Source: a bacterium (lineage in GTDB: Bacteria > Vulcanimicrobiota > JABDET01). From it: a stretch of DNA of 64,000 bases. Both the position numbers and the translations under genes were made by a program. Location of the stretch: positions 141,423 to 205,422 of the forward strand of contig JAKAVV010000002.1 in the NCBI GenBank assembly GCA_021817145.1, in the 5' to 3' direction. The notes below the pieces were generated by a model, which saw only the letters and a list, made by a program, of their open reading frames with translations, did no database searches and was not told the DNA's origin. Below, piece by piece: positions 34,045 through 42,424 of this stretch; position 1 is the first letter of the stretch, and the number at the start of each line of letters is the position of its first letter.

Positions 34045-36651
34045 ATGGATAAATTTACAGAAAAAGCTCAGGAAGCCATTCTAGAAGCTCAATCTCTGGC
34101 AGAGCAGCGCGGAAACACACAGATAGAGCCAGAGCATTTATTCCTTGCGTTGTTGAATCAATCCGATGGAGTGGTTCCCCAAATTTTAGGGAAAATCGGC
34201 GTGATTCTAAGACCAATCCAACAGCAGTTAGAACAGGTTTTAGAAGGTTTTCCAAAAGCAGTGGGTGGAAAACAAGAGGCTCTTGTGAGCTCCAGACTTA
34301 AATCTCTTTTCGATCAATCTTTTCATTATGCCGAACAGTTAAAAGACAGTTATATCAGCACTGAACATTTGCTGCTGGCTCTCCTTGCTCAAAAGGACTC
34401 TCACAGTTCTAAAATCCTACAGCAGGGAGGAGTTACCGAAGAAAAAGTACTGTCCGCTCTGAAAACAATTCGAGGGTCAGTGCGGGTAGATGATCCTTAT
34501 GCTGAATCCAAATACGGGGCTTTGGAAAAATACGGCAGAGATCTAACGATTCTGGCGCAGAGAGGGAAATTAGACCCTGTGATTGGAAGGGATGAAGAGA
34601 TTCGAAGAGTGGTCCAGGTTTTAAGCCGAAGAACCAAAAACAATCCTGTTCTTATCGGGGAACCTGGAGTTGGGAAAACCGCAATTGTAGAAGGGCTGGC
34701 TCAGAGAATGATGGCAGGGGATGTGCCTGAATCCTTAAAAAACAAAAAACTTATCCAACTGGATATTGGGTCATTAGTGGCAGGGGCAAAATTTAGAGGG
34801 GAATTCGAGGAAAGATTAAAAGCCGTTTTAAAAGAGATTCAAGATTCCCAAGGGCAGATCATTGTTTTTATTGATGAAATTCATACGATTGTTGGAGCAG
34901 GGGCAGCAGAAGGAGCAGTGGATGCCTCTAACATGTTGAAGCCCATGCTTGCCCGTGGAGAGCTTCGGTGCATTGGAGCCACCACGTTAGACGAATACAG
35001 AAAACATATTGAAAAAGATCCTGCCCTTGAACGCCGCTTTCAACCTGTTTTTGCGGGAGAACCAAGTGTTGAAAACACAATTGCCATTCTGAGAGGATTA
35101 AAAGAAAAATACGAGGTGCATCATGGGGTAAAAATCAATGATTCAGCTTGTGTGGCTGCTGCCACTTTATCCAACCGTTATATTTCAGATCGGTTTCTTC
35201 CTGATAAAGCAATTGACTTAATTGATGAAGCAGCTTCTAAGCTCCGGATGGAAATTGACAGTATGCCAACTGAAATTGATGAAGTGGAAAGGAAGAGAAG
35301 GCAGCTGGAAATTGAAAAAGAAGCCTTGAAAAAAGAGAGCGATCCCGCCTCACAAGAGCGGTTGAAAAAAATCGAAGAAGAAGTCAATCGCCTGAATGTT
35401 TCTCTGAACACCTTGAAAACCCAGTGGAACAAAGAAAAGGAGCGAATCCAAGAAATTCAAAACTTAAAAGACCAAATTGAAAAGGCAAAAGCTGAAGCAG
35501 ATAGAGCCGAAAGGAGCATGGATCTGGCAAAAGCGGCAGAACTTCGCTACGGCAAGATTTTAAGCCTGCAGAAAGATCTGGAATCCGCAAATAAAAAGCT
35601 GTCTGAAATCCAAAAAAATGGAGCGATGTTAAAAGATGAAGTTGACAGCGAAGATATTGCTGAAGTAGTCAGCAAATGGACTGGAATACCTGTGCAGAGA
35701 ATGCTGGAAGGGGAAATGCAGAAACTCCTGCAAATGGAAGATAAAATCCATGAACGGATGGTCAATCAAGAAGAGGCTGTCCGCGCTGTCAGCGATGCGG
35801 TTCGAAGAGCGCGATCTGGATTATCTGACCCGAACCGCCCTATGGGAAGCTTTATTTTCCTTGGTCCCACAGGAGTTGGAAAAACAGAGCTAGCCCGAGC
35901 TCTCGCTGAATTCTTGTTTGATGATGAAAAAGCTCTTGTAAGACTCGATATGAGCGAATACATGGAAAGACATGAAGTGGCAAAGTTGATCGGCGCCCCT
36001 CCAGGATATATTGGACATGAAGAAGGAGGACAGTTAACAGAAGCAATTCGAAGACGCCCTTACCGCGTGGTTTTGTTCGACGAAATAGAGAAAGCCCACT
36101 CCGATCTTTTCAATATTCTGCTGCAAGTGCTGGATGATGGAAGATTAACGGACAGCCACGGCAGAATCGTTGATTTCAAAAATACGGTGATTATTTTAAC
36201 CAGCAACCTGGGAAGTCAGACCATTCGAGAATCCACTGAAAATGGGATCCCTTATCCTGAAATTAAATCTCAGGTAATGAAAGAGCTGGCTCACCATTTC
36301 CGTCCCGAATTTTTAAATCGAATTGATGAAATCATTGTTTTCCATCCTCTTGGGAAACAGGAAATCATCCAGATCATTGACCTGCTTTTAAATAAATTAA
36401 AAAAGACTGTGGAAGAAAAAGGATTGTCACTTGAAGTCAGCGATAAAATTAAACTCTTTTTAGCCCAGGAAGGGTTTGATCCTGTTTTTGGAGCAAGACC
36501 TTTAAAAAGAGCGATTCAGCAGTATATTGCCAATCCTCTAGCAAAAGAAATTCTTGCCGGCAAATTTCTGCCTGGAGAAAAAATCCTAGTGGCTGAACAT
36601 GATGGAATGCCTGTCTTCAAGAAAAAAGAACCTGCGCTAAAAACGAAATAA
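34045..36651 (+). CDS. clpB: ATP-dependent disaggregase ClpB
   Basis: An 868-residue Hsp100 protein. It has N-terminal Clp repeats ([16 protein letters not shown]), two AAA+ rings with Walker A GEPGVGKT and GPTGVGKTE and Walker B FIDEIH and VLFDEIE, and a long coiled coil between the first ring and the second (about residues 400-530), which distinguishes ClpB from ClpC. It rescues aggregated proteins with DnaK/DnaJ. A track-like upstream ATG at 34036 would add MIR, but the canonical N terminus begins at 34045, and a -10 box sits just before it. Confidence 0.96.
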   Translation: MDKFTEKAQEAILEAQSLAEQRGNTQIEPEHLFLALLNQSDGVVPQILGKIGVILRPIQQQLEQVLEGFPKAVGGKQEALVSSRLKSLFDQSFHYAEQLKDSYISTEHLLLALLAQKDSHSSKILQQGGVTEEKVLSALKTIRGSVRVDDPYAESKYGALEKYGRDLTILAQRGKLDPVIGRDEEIRRVVQVLSRRTKNNPVLIGEPGVGKTAIVEGLAQRMMAGDVPESLKNKKLIQLDIGSLVAGAKFRGEFEERLKAVLKEIQDSQGQIIVFIDEIHTIVGAGAAEGAVDASNMLKPMLARGELRCIGATTLDEYRKHIEKDPALERRFQPVFAGEPSVENTIAILRGLKEKYEVHHGVKINDSACVAAATLSNRYISDRFLPDKAIDLIDEAASKLRMEIDSMPTEIDEVERKRRQLEIEKEALKKESDPASQERLKKIEEEVNRLNVSLNTLKTQWNKEKERIQEIQNLKDQIEKAKAEADRAERSMDLAKAAELRYGKILSLQKDLESANKKLSEIQKNGAMLKDEVDSEDIAEVVSKWTGIPVQRMLEGEMQKLLQMEDKIHERMVNQEEAVRAVSDAVRRARSGLSDPNRPMGSFIFLGPTGVGKTELARALAEFLFDDEKALVRLDMSEYMERHEVAKLIGAPPGYIGHEEGGQLTEAIRRRPYRVVLFDEIEKAHSDLFNILLQVLDDGRLTDSHGRIVDFKNTVIILTSNLGSQTIRESTENGIPYPEIKSQVMKELAHHFRPEFLNRIDEIIVFHPLGKQEIIQIIDLLLNKLKKTVEEKGLSLEVSDKIKLFLAQEGFDPVFGARPLKRAIQQYIANPLAKEILAGKFLPGEKILVAEHDGMPVFKKKEPALKTK

Positions 36652-36655
36652 CCTG

Positions 36656-37021
36656 ATGCCAACCTGCCCTGCCTGCCATAAAACTATTTCTTATTGGGTC
36701 AATTTCTGGCCCATGCTGGCATGGATCCTCGTACCTAATCCTGGTGGCTGGTACATCCCACCGCCGCCAACAAAGATCCAATGCCCTTACTGCAAAACAC
36801 CGCTCAAAATAAAGACACCAAGTGAAAATAAACCGGATACCATTATACTGGATATTCCTGTCATTCTCATTGGGGTCTGGATTTACTTCAACATAGACGG
36901 GATGACAGTTCTGGAAGTGCTGGCAGCTTTTTTTATTTTAGTGTCAGCAGCAATATTTACAGATTACATCGAGTACAAATACTATGAAGTGCTTACTCTT
37001 ATCCCACCCCCAAAAAAGTAA
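36656..37021 (+). CDS. Small membrane protein with two CxxC zinc knuckles
   Basis: A 121-residue protein. It starts CPACHKTISYWVNF, has a second CPYCKTPLKIK near residue 42, and two membrane helices (ILDIPVILIGVWIYFNI and VLEVLAAFFILVSAAIF). The two CxxC pairs likely bind one zinc in a cytoplasmic ribbon. It starts four bases after clpB and is probably co-transcribed. Function unknown. Confidence 0.75.
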   Translation: MPTCPACHKTISYWVNFWPMLAWILVPNPGGWYIPPPPTKIQCPYCKTPLKIKTPSENKPDTIILDIPVILIGVWIYFNIDGMTVLEVLAAFFILVSAAIFTDYIEYKYYEVLTLIPPPKK

Positions 37022-37042
37022 AATACCCCTTAAAAAAGGTTT

Positions 37043-37066
37043 GGCCCTTGGTGGGTACCAAGGGCC
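37043..37066 (+). terminator. Strong hairpin, probable terminator of the clpB unit
   Basis: Perfect 10-bp stem GGCCCTTGGT/ACCAAGGGCC with loop GGGT. The following bases are TTTAGGG, a poor U tract, so it may act as an mRNA-stabilising end or need a helper factor. Confidence 0.6.
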
Positions 37067-37160
37067 TTTAGGGAGTATGGGGTTGGGGAGACTTAAATCT
37101 ATTTTAGTGTTAATTCTTTAAAGGATTCTAAAACTCCTTCTCTAAACCTTTTATCACCTC

Positions 37161-38093
37161 ATGCCTCTATTTACTCAAAATACTGCTTTTAGTTATAAGA
37201 ATTCTACCCCCACTATTCTGATTCCTCCTTCTCCATTTAATTTAATTTTCTCCTTGACCTGTGGACAAATATTCGGCTGGAAGCAGATAAATCAGGGTTT
37301 TTTAGGGCTCATTCAAAATAACCCGTTTTTTTTAGAGCAAAAAGGGGACACCCTTGCTCTTTTAAATTTAGGGGGCTCTCCCTTGGAAATAGACCCTCTC
37401 CAAAAGCAGTTGTCCCATTTTTTCCGATGGGATGATGATTTAAAAAAAATTCTCAGATCTTGGCGTAAAGACCCCTTACTTTCAAAAACCGCAGCTCATT
37501 TCCCTGGACTCCGACTGATTCGACAAGATCCATGGGATTGTTTAGTAAAGTTTCTTCTTTCAATATGTTCCAATATCCCTAAAATTGAAAAAACGCTCAT
37601 ACGCCTTTCTCAGGGCGCTGAAAGTATCATTTCAGTCCCTTTTCAAGATCCAAAAACAAAGCGTTGTTTCGAAACCCAGCTGCCTGTAATCCCCTCCCCA
37701 TCTGTTATTGCCAGCATAAAAGAAGAAAAGCTCCGCAGCACAGGAATGGGTTTTAGAGCTTCGTATTTAAAAGAGTGCTCTAAACAAATCCTTCAAGGAT
37801 TTCCTTTAAATTCCTTAAAACAAAAATCTTACAGTTCAGCTAAAAAGGAGCTCATGGAGCTGCCAGGGATTGGAGAAAAAGTGGCGGACTGCGTTCTTCT
37901 CTTTTCTTTAGATCATCCAGAAGCTTTCCCTGTAGATGTATGGATGCAGAAAATTTTAGAAAGATATTACTTCCATGGGAAATCTAAAACTCCTAAATAT
38001 CTGTCAGAATGGGGGCGGTCCCATTTCGGAAACTTTGCGGGATATGTCCAGCAGTATCTTTACCATTTCAGCAGGAGCTGTTTAAAAAGCTAA
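37161..38093 (+). CDS. 8-oxoguanine DNA glycosylase/AP lyase, OGG1 type
   Basis: A 310-residue DNA repair glycosylase. The N-terminal OGG domain includes LTCGQIFGWKQINQGFLGLI, cut here to CGQIFGWKQ, and the helix-hairpin-helix reads LPGIGEKVADCVLLFS with the catalytic Lys, followed by the GPD-type FPVDVWMQK Asp. This is the eukaryote-like OGG1 layout, less common in bacteria than MutM. It excises 8-oxoguanine opposite cytosine. No ribosome site is visible. It lies alone on the plus strand. Confidence 0.9.
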   Translation: MPLFTQNTAFSYKNSTPTILIPPSPFNLIFSLTCGQIFGWKQINQGFLGLIQNNPFFLEQKGDTLALLNLGGSPLEIDPLQKQLSHFFRWDDDLKKILRSWRKDPLLSKTAAHFPGLRLIRQDPWDCLVKFLLSICSNIPKIEKTLIRLSQGAESIISVPFQDPKTKRCFETQLPVIPSPSVIASIKEEKLRSTGMGFRASYLKECSKQILQGFPLNSLKQKSYSSAKKELMELPGIGEKVADCVLLFSLDHPEAFPVDVWMQKILERYYFHGKSKTPKYLSEWGRSHFGNFAGYVQQYLYHFSRSCLKS

Positions 38094-38103
38094 TTTGCAA
38101 GGA

Positions 38104-39366
38104 TTACTGGGCTTCTTCAATAAAGTCCTGAATGATTTTCCGATCTGAATCCTCAATATGAATGAATTCAAGCCCTATGCTCCATTCACTATTCGTTGGT
38201 TTTTGCCATGCAACCTTCACAATGGCTTTTACAGTGAGATTCGTTTCAGGCTTCAAAGTAATTCTCATGGGAAATTGATAATGTTCATTGATAGGAAAAG
38301 GATTTTTAACTCTGATTCCTCCAACAGAAATATCCTCTGTATAAACTTTAATTGGAGTCGAATTTGCGCTGATATAATACCGAACCTCTAGATGATGATT
38401 AAGCCTTCTGTACTGACGCCTCTCGTCACCTTTATTTTCAAAGACTTGATTCAATGGATTCATTTTCCCGTCTAACATTAAAGATTTTCTCATCTCTCCC
38501 TCCTTTTTCCCCTTATCGGCAGAAAAAATGGAGGGGTTTAACTGCTGGAAAGCCTGGAAGGCATTTTCTAACAAACAAGCTGTTGTGACTGGCCCAACCC
38601 CTCCTGGAACAGGAGAGAGCCAGGAAGCCGTTTCAGAAACAGAAGAGGCATCCACATCCCCCACAAGTTTGCCGTCTGCAGCATGAATTCCCACATCAAT
38701 AACAGCAGCCCCAGAAGACACCCAATCTCTTTCTACTAACCGAGGGGAACCAGCAGAAACCACTAGAATATCAGCCATTCGCGTCATTCTCTTAATCTCA
38801 ACAGTTTTCCGGTGGCAAACTGTAACTGTCGCATTTTCATGCAGAAAAAGGTGAGCAAGAGGTTTCCCAACAGCCAGGCTTCTACCGATAATCACAACGG
38901 ATCTTCCCGCCATTTTTATATCATGCTCTTTTAGCAAGTATAATACAGCTTTTGCTGTGCAAGGAATAAAAACTGGGGCATCAGAATAAAGAAAACCTTG
39001 ATTAAGAGGATGAATTCCATCCAGATCTTTTTGAGGAGAAATTTTCTTGCATACTTCCTGAGGATTCAACTGAGGCGGAAAGGGAGCTTGAATAAGAATT
39101 CCATGGATCTCCTGATGACGATTAAATTCCTCCAGTCTTCTTAAAAATTCTCCTGGAGAAATATCTATCGGGAACTTTTCCATTTGAAAGAAAAACCCGA
39201 CTTCTCTACAAGCTTTTTGCACAGCAGAAATATATTTTACAGACGCGGGATCCTCTCCAAAAGCGAGATAAGCCACTCCTGGTTTTAAAGGGAAACTCTC
39301 TGCTTGTTTAGAAAGCCGATGTTTAATCTTGTCAGCAAGAGCTCGCCCATCTAGTAAATTTACCAC
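38104..39366 (-). CDS. folD: FolD (methylene-tetrahydrofolate dehydrogenase/cyclohydrolase) in frame with a PilZ domain
   Basis: A single 420-residue frame. Residues 1-291 are a full-length FolD: YISAVQKAC with the catalytic Lys, PQKDLDGIHPLN, VVIIGRSLAVGKPLA (NADP site) and PVPGGVGPVT. From Met292 a PilZ domain begins, with the c-di-GMP motifs RRQYRR and EDISVGG. A strong ribosome site (GGAGGGAGAG) precedes Met292, so the PilZ part could also be translated alone from 38493. FolD supplies one-carbon units and is not normally linked to c-di-GMP. Either this is a true fusion or two genes lost the stop codon between them. Confidence 0.93.
   Translation of the reverse strand: MVNLLDGRALADKIKHRLSKQAESFPLKPGVAYLAFGEDPASVKYISAVQKACREVGFFFQMEKFPIDISPGEFLRRLEEFNRHQEIHGILIQAPFPPQLNPQEVCKKISPQKDLDGIHPLNQGFLYSDAPVFIPCTAKAVLYLLKEHDIKMAGRSVVIIGRSLAVGKPLAHLFLHENATVTVCHRKTVEIKRMTRMADILVVSAGSPRLVERDWVSSGAAVIDVGIHAADGKLVGDVDASSVSETASWLSPVPGGVGPVTTACLLENAFQAFQQLNPSIFSADKGKKEGEMRKSLMLDGKMNPLNQVFENKGDERRQYRRLNHHLEVRYYISANSTPIKVYTEDISVGGIRVKNPFPINEHYQFPMRITLKPETNLTVKAIVKVAWQKPTNSEWSIGLEFIHIEDSDRKIIQDFIEEAQ
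38494..38503 (-). promoter_or_regulatory. Internal ribosome-binding site in front of the PilZ part
   Basis: GGAGGGAGAG directly before ATG at 38493, inside the folD frame. It would give a separate 129-residue PilZ protein (38104-38493). Confidence 0.6.
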
Positions 39367-39427
39367 TCTTTCCCCCTGTTTGCTTGACCGAAACTTCCCA
39401 TTAAATCCTTTTCCTAAGATCGCAGTC

Positions 39428-39514
39428 TGGTGCGGAAGAGAGGATTTGAACCTCCACGGATTTTACTCCACTAGCTCCTGAGGCTAGCGCGTCTGCCAAT
39501 TCCGCCACTCCCGC
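39428..39514 (-). tRNA. tRNA-Leu (anticodon CAG)
   Basis: 87 nt with encoded CCA. Acceptor GCGGGAG/CTTCCGC, anticodon stem CTAGC/GCTAG around loop CTCAGGA, a long variable arm and the T loop TTCAAAT. The long variable arm is the class II tRNA feature. Confidence 0.95.
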
Positions 39515-39607
39515 GCAAAAAAACTAAACATAATTTTAAATTCATGGATGAGCGCTTCTCCCCCCATGAATCAAAGTTTAACTTCAGCATGATTGACCTA
39601 AACCCTT

Positions 39608-39639
39608 TCAAAAAAGCAAAAGCGGCCCATCAGGACCGC
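39608..39639 (-). terminator. Terminator of the first MGG protein gene
   Basis: On the minus strand GCGGTCC-TGAT-GGGCCGC followed by TTTTGCTTTTTT. It lies 76 bases after the stop codon at 39715. Confidence 0.75.
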
Positions 39640-39643
39640 CGAC

Positions 39644-39655
39644 AAAGGAGGTGAT
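39644..39655 (-). other. Anti-Shine-Dalgarno-like sequence in the 3' untranslated region
   Basis: The minus-strand sequence ATCACCTCCTTT equals the 3' end of bacterial 16S rRNA. It lies between the stop codon of the MGG gene and its terminator hairpin, and could pair with that gene's own AAGGAGGT ribosome site. On the plus strand it would be a perfect ribosome site, but no start codon follows. Confidence 0.45.
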
Positions 39656-39714
39656 ATCAGATTTTTACCTAATTCACTTCTATCAAATTCAAACTCTAGT
39701 TCATATTCTCCTAA

Positions 39715-40368
39715 TTAAACCTGTTCCTGTGGAAAATTCTGCTGCCCCAAGGCTGCGTTGAAGTTATTAAAGGCAATCTGAGGTCCTAATATTTGAGAAC
39801 CTCCATCAGTCAATAAGGGCTGCATTCCCCCTCCATCTAAAGGTTGGAAATTAATAGGAGGATCCTGAGTTTGTGTTTCAGTCACTTGATCCCAGGGATC
39901 CTGTCCATAAGGATCTTGTCCTCCACACCATGGATTAGGTTCTCTCTGAAAATCTGTATTGGTTTGCCCCCCAAAAAACCCATTATTTTGCTGCACCTGC
40001 AGGTTCCCATTAGGATCAAGGGTATAAGTCGTGGTCTGAGGGCCGTCGGGTAATTGCCCTAGTATCCTTGCCCCACCCTGTGAAGTGGTAACCTGTACAA
40101 CCCGATCCCCATTCTGATTGGTATAAACATTATAATTCTTCCCATCAGCAGAATAAGTTGTATGCTGGATCCCATTCTGATCCGTGTAAGTATGGGTCTC
40201 ATACTGCCCATTAAAAGCATTTTGCGTTGCTTGATCAACAGTTGCCAGATCATTGTTGTACTGCTGATCCTGAGAATTAAATGGCATCACAGGGGAAACC
40301 CATGAATTGGGGCCAAATTCATCCCATGGATTAGGCGGTTGATTGAAAGATTGCAAAACTCCACCCAT
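39715..40368 (-). CDS. MGG-family Asn/Gln-rich protein A
   Basis: A 217-residue protein of no family I know. It starts MGGVLQSF and has NPWDEFG at residues 13-19, then a central block (TYTDQNGIQHTTYSADGK, TTYTLDPNGNLQVQQNN, NPWCGGQDPYGQDPWDQV). It holds only one Lys, is acidic and Asn/Gln/Gly-rich, and has no signal peptide or membrane segment. It is a close duplicate of protein B at 41529, separated by the divergent ATP-grasp gene. The shared N-terminal motif, shared 72-nt leader and terminator make it a real expressed gene. A substrate of the ATP-grasp ligase or an exported structural protein are the options I see. Confidence 0.78.
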   Translation of the reverse strand: MGGVLQSFNQPPNPWDEFGPNSWVSPVMPFNSQDQQYNNDLATVDQATQNAFNGQYETHTYTDQNGIQHTTYSADGKNYNVYTNQNGDRVVQVTTSQGGARILGQLPDGPQTTTYTLDPNGNLQVQQNNGFFGGQTNTDFQREPNPWCGGQDPYGQDPWDQVTETQTQDPPINFQPLDGGGMQPLLTDGGSQILGPQIAFNNFNAALGQQNFPQEQV

Positions 40369-40440
40369 TTTAAACGACCTCCTTAAAATTAATTTTAACT
40401 CTTTCCCAATTTCACTTCACAGGGTGATTTTTAAGTGATT
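40369..40440 (-). promoter_or_regulatory. Conserved 72-nt 5' leader of protein A
   Basis: These 72 bases match the leader of protein B (42216-42287) without gaps at 67 positions. The block holds the ribosome site AAGGAGGTCG and, at its 5' end, nested inverted repeats (ATCACTT with AAGTGA, TCAC-CCT-GTGA). Confidence 0.7.
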
Positions 40441-40516
40441 TTAAACTTGATTTCAATGTTAGTATTTGTCAATGAACAGGAAAAAGCAATCTCATGAGAA
40501 AAGTGTAAGGTCAATC

Positions 40517-41461
40517 ATGAATAGCCAGAAAAAGCGATTTGGATTGATATCGGATCCTCGCGATCCACATACTCTTTCTATTCAAAAACAATTAAGTGAA
40601 TTAGGGCATGATCCCTTAATTATTGATTCCTCTGGCAGTGGGAAGTTTTCTTTTCTTGAGGGAACATGGAAGTATAATGGACAGACTCTGGATGAAATAA
40701 AAGTTTTCTATTTTCGGAATATGCTGAGCCAAACCCCTGCTGTCAGACAGGAAGGGGGAGAGTATAAACTGTACAGAGATTGGTACACCCAGTTCATGCA
40801 TATTCGGGAGATTTACGGAGTCCAACTTTCCTGGATGTATGGATTGCAGGCTGCGGGAAAGATTCTTGTGAATCCGCCAACTCCATCGGTTGTTGGAGTG
40901 TTGAAACCCCATCAGCTTTACGTTTTGCAAAAAGCGGGTTTTCCTGTCCCAGCTTCTGTGATTACGCGTAATCCAGAAGAAGCAAGAGCCTTTATTCAAT
41001 CCAAAGAAAAAGTAATTTACAAACCAGCCTCTGGAGGGGCTTTTGCTGAACTGGTAGATGAAAAAGCAGTGCAGCGTTTGGATGCGATTCAAAGCCATTA
41101 TGTGATTTTCCAGGAATTCGTGGAAGGAACAGACATTCGAGTTACAGCTGCTGAAGATGAAATTCTAGCTGCTGCTGAACTGGAGAGCCAGGCTGTTGAT
41201 TTTCGCGCCACTCCAGGGTACCTGGAAAACAAAATCGCTGTCAGTCCCTGTGAAATTCCTGATGAAATTGTTAAACTGTGTTTTAAAGGATTAAAACTCC
41301 TTGGACTGTATTACTCAGGAATAGATTTAAAAAGGACGCGAGAGGGAAAATATGTTTTCCTAGAATTCAATCTCCATCCTGCTTTTCTATGGATAGAACA
41401 AAAACTGAAAAAACCGATTTCACGCGGTATTGCCAATCTCCTGGTGAAATTAAGCGCGTGA
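40517..41461 (+). CDS. RimK/MvdD-like ATP-grasp ligase
   Basis: A 314-residue ATP-grasp enzyme (starting at the ATG at 40517, with AAGG upstream; TTG 40466 and ATG 40472 are alternatives). The N-terminal pre-ATP domain begins KKRFGLISDPRDPH. The nucleotide-binding subdomain has VIYKPASGGAFAEL and VIFQEFVEGTDIRV, and the Mg2+ site near the end reads SGIDLKRTREGKYVFLEFN with FLWIEQ next to KKPIS. The end resembles graspetide ligases (FLEVNPNGQWLWIE-like). ATP-grasp enzymes join a carboxylate to an amine or hydroxyl through an acyl phosphate. It is divergent from protein A and convergent with protein B, so a shared role with them is likely but not shown. Confidence 0.86.
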   Translation: MNSQKKRFGLISDPRDPHTLSIQKQLSELGHDPLIIDSSGSGKFSFLEGTWKYNGQTLDEIKVFYFRNMLSQTPAVRQEGGEYKLYRDWYTQFMHIREIYGVQLSWMYGLQAAGKILVNPPTPSVVGVLKPHQLYVLQKAGFPVPASVITRNPEEARAFIQSKEKVIYKPASGGAFAELVDEKAVQRLDAIQSHYVIFQEFVEGTDIRVTAAEDEILAAAELESQAVDFRATPGYLENKIAVSPCEIPDEIVKLCFKGLKLLGLYYSGIDLKRTREGKYVFLEFNLHPAFLWIEQKLKKPISRGIANLLVKLSA

Positions 41462-41506
41462 GGCAGACTGGACTTGAAGATTCAATCTACCTCACGCAGC
41501 AGCGTG
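41456..41506 (+). other. Mutually exclusive hairpins between convergent genes
   Basis: GCGTGAGG (41456-41463) can pair with CCTCACGC (41490-41497), and the same CACGC can pair instead with GCGTG (41502-41506), which is followed by GTGTGTTTTATT. It overlaps the ATP-grasp stop codon and may act as a terminator for both directions. Confidence 0.5.
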
Positions 41507-41528
41507 GTGTGTTTTATTACGGGCAATT

Positions 41529-42215
41529 TTAACCGTCGTCTGTTCCGCCGCCAGGCATGAAGCTCATCATCATTGAATGGACTGTTCCGGGTCCCTGCGT
41601 TCCTGTTGGCATTGGATAATTAATGAAACCCGGCTCATTTGGAGGGTTTTCCCAAATAGGGAAAGGAGGAGTCTGAGTTTGTGTTTCATTCACTTGATCC
41701 CAAGGATCCTGTCCATAAGGATCTTGTTGTCCTCCACACCATGGATTAGACTCTCTCTGAAAATCTGTATTGGTTTGCCCCCCAAAAAATCCATTGTTTT
41801 GCTGCACCTGCAGATTCCCATTAGGATCAAGGGTATAAGTTGTAGTGCTGGGAGGGGTGTATTGACCATCCTCCCCCTCACAGTAAGAACTGATACCCTG
41901 GGAACCTGGAGTTGTAACCTGTACAACCCGATCTCCATTCTGATTTAAGAAAACATTATAATTGTTCCCATTCGCAGAATAAGTTGTGTGCTGGATCCCA
42001 TTCTGATCCGTATAAGTGTTAGTATCGTACTGCCCATTAAAAGCATTTTGTGTTGCTTGATCAACAGTTGCCAGATCATTGTTATACTGCTGGTCTTGAG
42101 GATTAAACGGCATTACAGGGGAAACCCATGAATTGGGACCAAACTCATCCTGTGGGTTAGGCTGTGGATTACAACCATATCCTCCACTGCCAAAAAGTCC
42201 TCCAATTCCACCCAT
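41529..42215 (-). CDS. MGG-family Asn/Gln-rich protein B
   Basis: A 228-residue paralogue of protein A. It begins MGGIGGLFGSGG with NPQDEFG at 20-26, then the same central blocks at high identity (residues about 30-110 and 135-180), and ends in a different, Pro/Gly/Met-rich tail (HSMMMSFMPGGG). I find no Lys in it, unusual in a Lys-rich genome. No signal peptide. The leader with TATAAT at 42298-42303 suggests transcription starts a few bases before the conserved 72-nt block. Function unknown. Confidence 0.78.
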   Translation of the reverse strand: MGGIGGLFGSGGYGCNPQPNPQDEFGPNSWVSPVMPFNPQDQQYNNDLATVDQATQNAFNGQYDTNTYTDQNGIQHTTYSANGNNYNVFLNQNGDRVVQVTTPGSQGISSYCEGEDGQYTPPSTTTYTLDPNGNLQVQQNNGFFGGQTNTDFQRESNPWCGGQQDPYGQDPWDQVNETQTQTPPFPIWENPPNEPGFINYPMPTGTQGPGTVHSMMMSFMPGGGTDDG

Positions 42216-42303
42216 TTTAAACGACCTCCTTTAACTTAATTTTAACACTTCTCCAATTTCACTTCACAGGGTGATTTTTAAGTGATTCTCTATGTTTATT
42301 ATA
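42216..42303 (-). promoter_or_regulatory. Promoter -10 and conserved 5' leader of protein B
   Basis: Minus-strand TATAAT (42298-42303), then the 72-nt leader (42216-42287) shared with protein A. The predicted start near 42291 makes the conserved block the whole untranslated leader. No clear -35 box. Confidence 0.65.
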
Positions 42304-42424
42304 ATTCACTTTAAGCTCTATTTCTTGCATTTTTATGTAGAAACTGTTAAAGTTTTGTTAACATCACTTTTATGATTTTTCCAATCAAGTAGGCAAAAGG
42401 GAAAAGGGGTAGAAAACTCTCTTT

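Noticed and set aside
38104..39366. Stop-codon reassignment to explain the FolD-PilZ frame
   Set aside because: No stop codon of any kind lies at the join; the frame is simply open, and other genes end normally at TAA, TAG and TGA.
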